A stretch of DNA of 14,240 nt from Streptosporangiaceae bacterium (GTDB lineage: Bacteria > Actinomycetota > Actinomycetes > Streptosporangiales > Streptosporangiaceae). Within the stretch, counting starts at the first letter, position 1; each line of letters begins with the position of its first letter. Under the pieces are notes generated by a model, which made no database searches, was not told where the DNA came from, and was given only the letters and a program-made list of their open reading frames with translations. Made by a program: the position numbers and the translations under genes. Below, piece by piece: positions 13,928 through 14,240 of this stretch. The DNA lies in assembly GCA_030045215.1 (NCBI GenBank), contig JASIBJ010000245.1, positions 1-14,240 of the forward strand, read 5' to 3'.

Positions 13928-14240
13928 CTAGCGGACCTGCAGGTAGATGATGCTGCCCAGCCCGAACACGAAGCAGTAGATGGCGAACGGCGTCAGCGTC
14001 CGGGTCCGGAAGTAGCGAACGAGGTACCGGACGGACACGTACGCGCCGACTCCCGACAGGATGCTGCCGGCCAGGATCGGCCCGTAAATTCCGTGGCCCA
14101 GGTTGATGAGGTCGCTCGTCTTGAGGACGCCCGCGGCCAGGATGACCGGGGTGGCGAGCAGGAACGCGAAGCGCGCAGCGTCCTCGCGGGACAGCCCGCG
14201 GAACATGCCGGCCACCATCGTGACCCCGTCGCGGCTGATG
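13928..14240 (-). CDS. uppP: Undecaprenyl-diphosphatase UppP/BacA, 5' end beyond window
   Basis: This is the C-terminal ~103 residues of the integral membrane phosphatase that recycles undecaprenyl pyrophosphate to the monophosphate carrier for peptidoglycan and other envelope polymers; it also gives bacitracin tolerance. The visible part begins ISRDGVTMVAGMFRGLSRED, the second conserved BacA motif region (SRSG-like, here SRDG as in actinobacterial members I recall). It continues with ARFAFLLATPVILAAGVLK, a helix GPILAGSILSGVGAYVSVRYL, and a last helix FAIYCFVFGLGSIIYLQ. The frame is open to position 14240, so the apparent ATG at 14218 is internal and not the start. It ends with TAG at 13928, about 58 bp from the DUF6401-like start on the same strand. 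Confidence 0.9.
   Translation of the reverse strand, partial: ISRDGVTMVAGMFRGLSREDAARFAFLLATPVILAAGVLKTSDLINLGHGIYGPILAGSILSGVGAYVSVRYLVRYFRTRTLTPFAIYCFVFGLGSIIYLQVR

Noticed and set aside
1..14240. CRISPR arrays, tRNA genes, insertion sequences, integrase or phage genes
   Set aside because: No regularly spaced repeats, cloverleaf-like segments, transposase motifs or terminal inverted repeats were seen on either strand.

Overview
The window is very GC-rich, uses GTG as well as ATG starts, ends most codons in G or C, and encodes families typical of high-GC Actinomycetota: an actinobacterial RlmN, a SUFU-domain protein, a DUF6401-like protein, and an ECF sigma factor followed by a zinc-finger membrane anti-sigma factor and an ABC exporter. 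The species cannot be named from sequence alone. It looks like ordinary chromosome of a filamentous-type actinomycete. No tRNA, rRNA, CRISPR array, insertion sequence or prophage was seen.

Layout. Positions 1-1058 (minus) hold the N-terminal ~350 codons of a suppressor-of-fused domain protein, running off the left edge. Divergent from it are rlmN (1152-2282, plus), a hexapeptide-repeat acyltransferase (2406-3107, plus) and a secreted TolB-like beta-propeller protein (3286-4311, plus). Its stop codon abuts the stop of a minus-strand conserved hypothetical gene (4312-4809), which carries an SOS-box-like palindrome just upstream. Next comes a DinB-superfamily-like protein (4900-5580) and a broken VOC/glyoxalase fragment (5585-5713).

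The central block, 10499 down to 5740 on the minus strand, is the most coherent system. Five genes are joined by four successive 4-base stop/start overlaps: ECF sigma factor, zf-HC2 anti-sigma fused to a six-helix ABC-2-like membrane domain, ABC ATPase, ABC permease with a large C-terminal non-membrane domain, and a small polytopic membrane protein. This suggests one translationally coupled unit in which the sigma factor is held by a protein that is itself probably part of the exporter, so transport state could be wired to transcription.

Right of the sigma gene are a GNAT acetyltransferase (10639-11130, plus) and the ribosome-associated GTPase gene typA/bipA (11384-13282, plus). A possible small antisense ORF lies in the gap between them. 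Convergent with typA is a DUF6401-like gene (13358-13870, minus), whose start sits directly behind a strikingly AT-rich, apparently leaderless promoter with a palindrome. The right edge cuts the C-terminal part of an undecaprenyl-diphosphatase gene (uppP, 13928-14240, minus).
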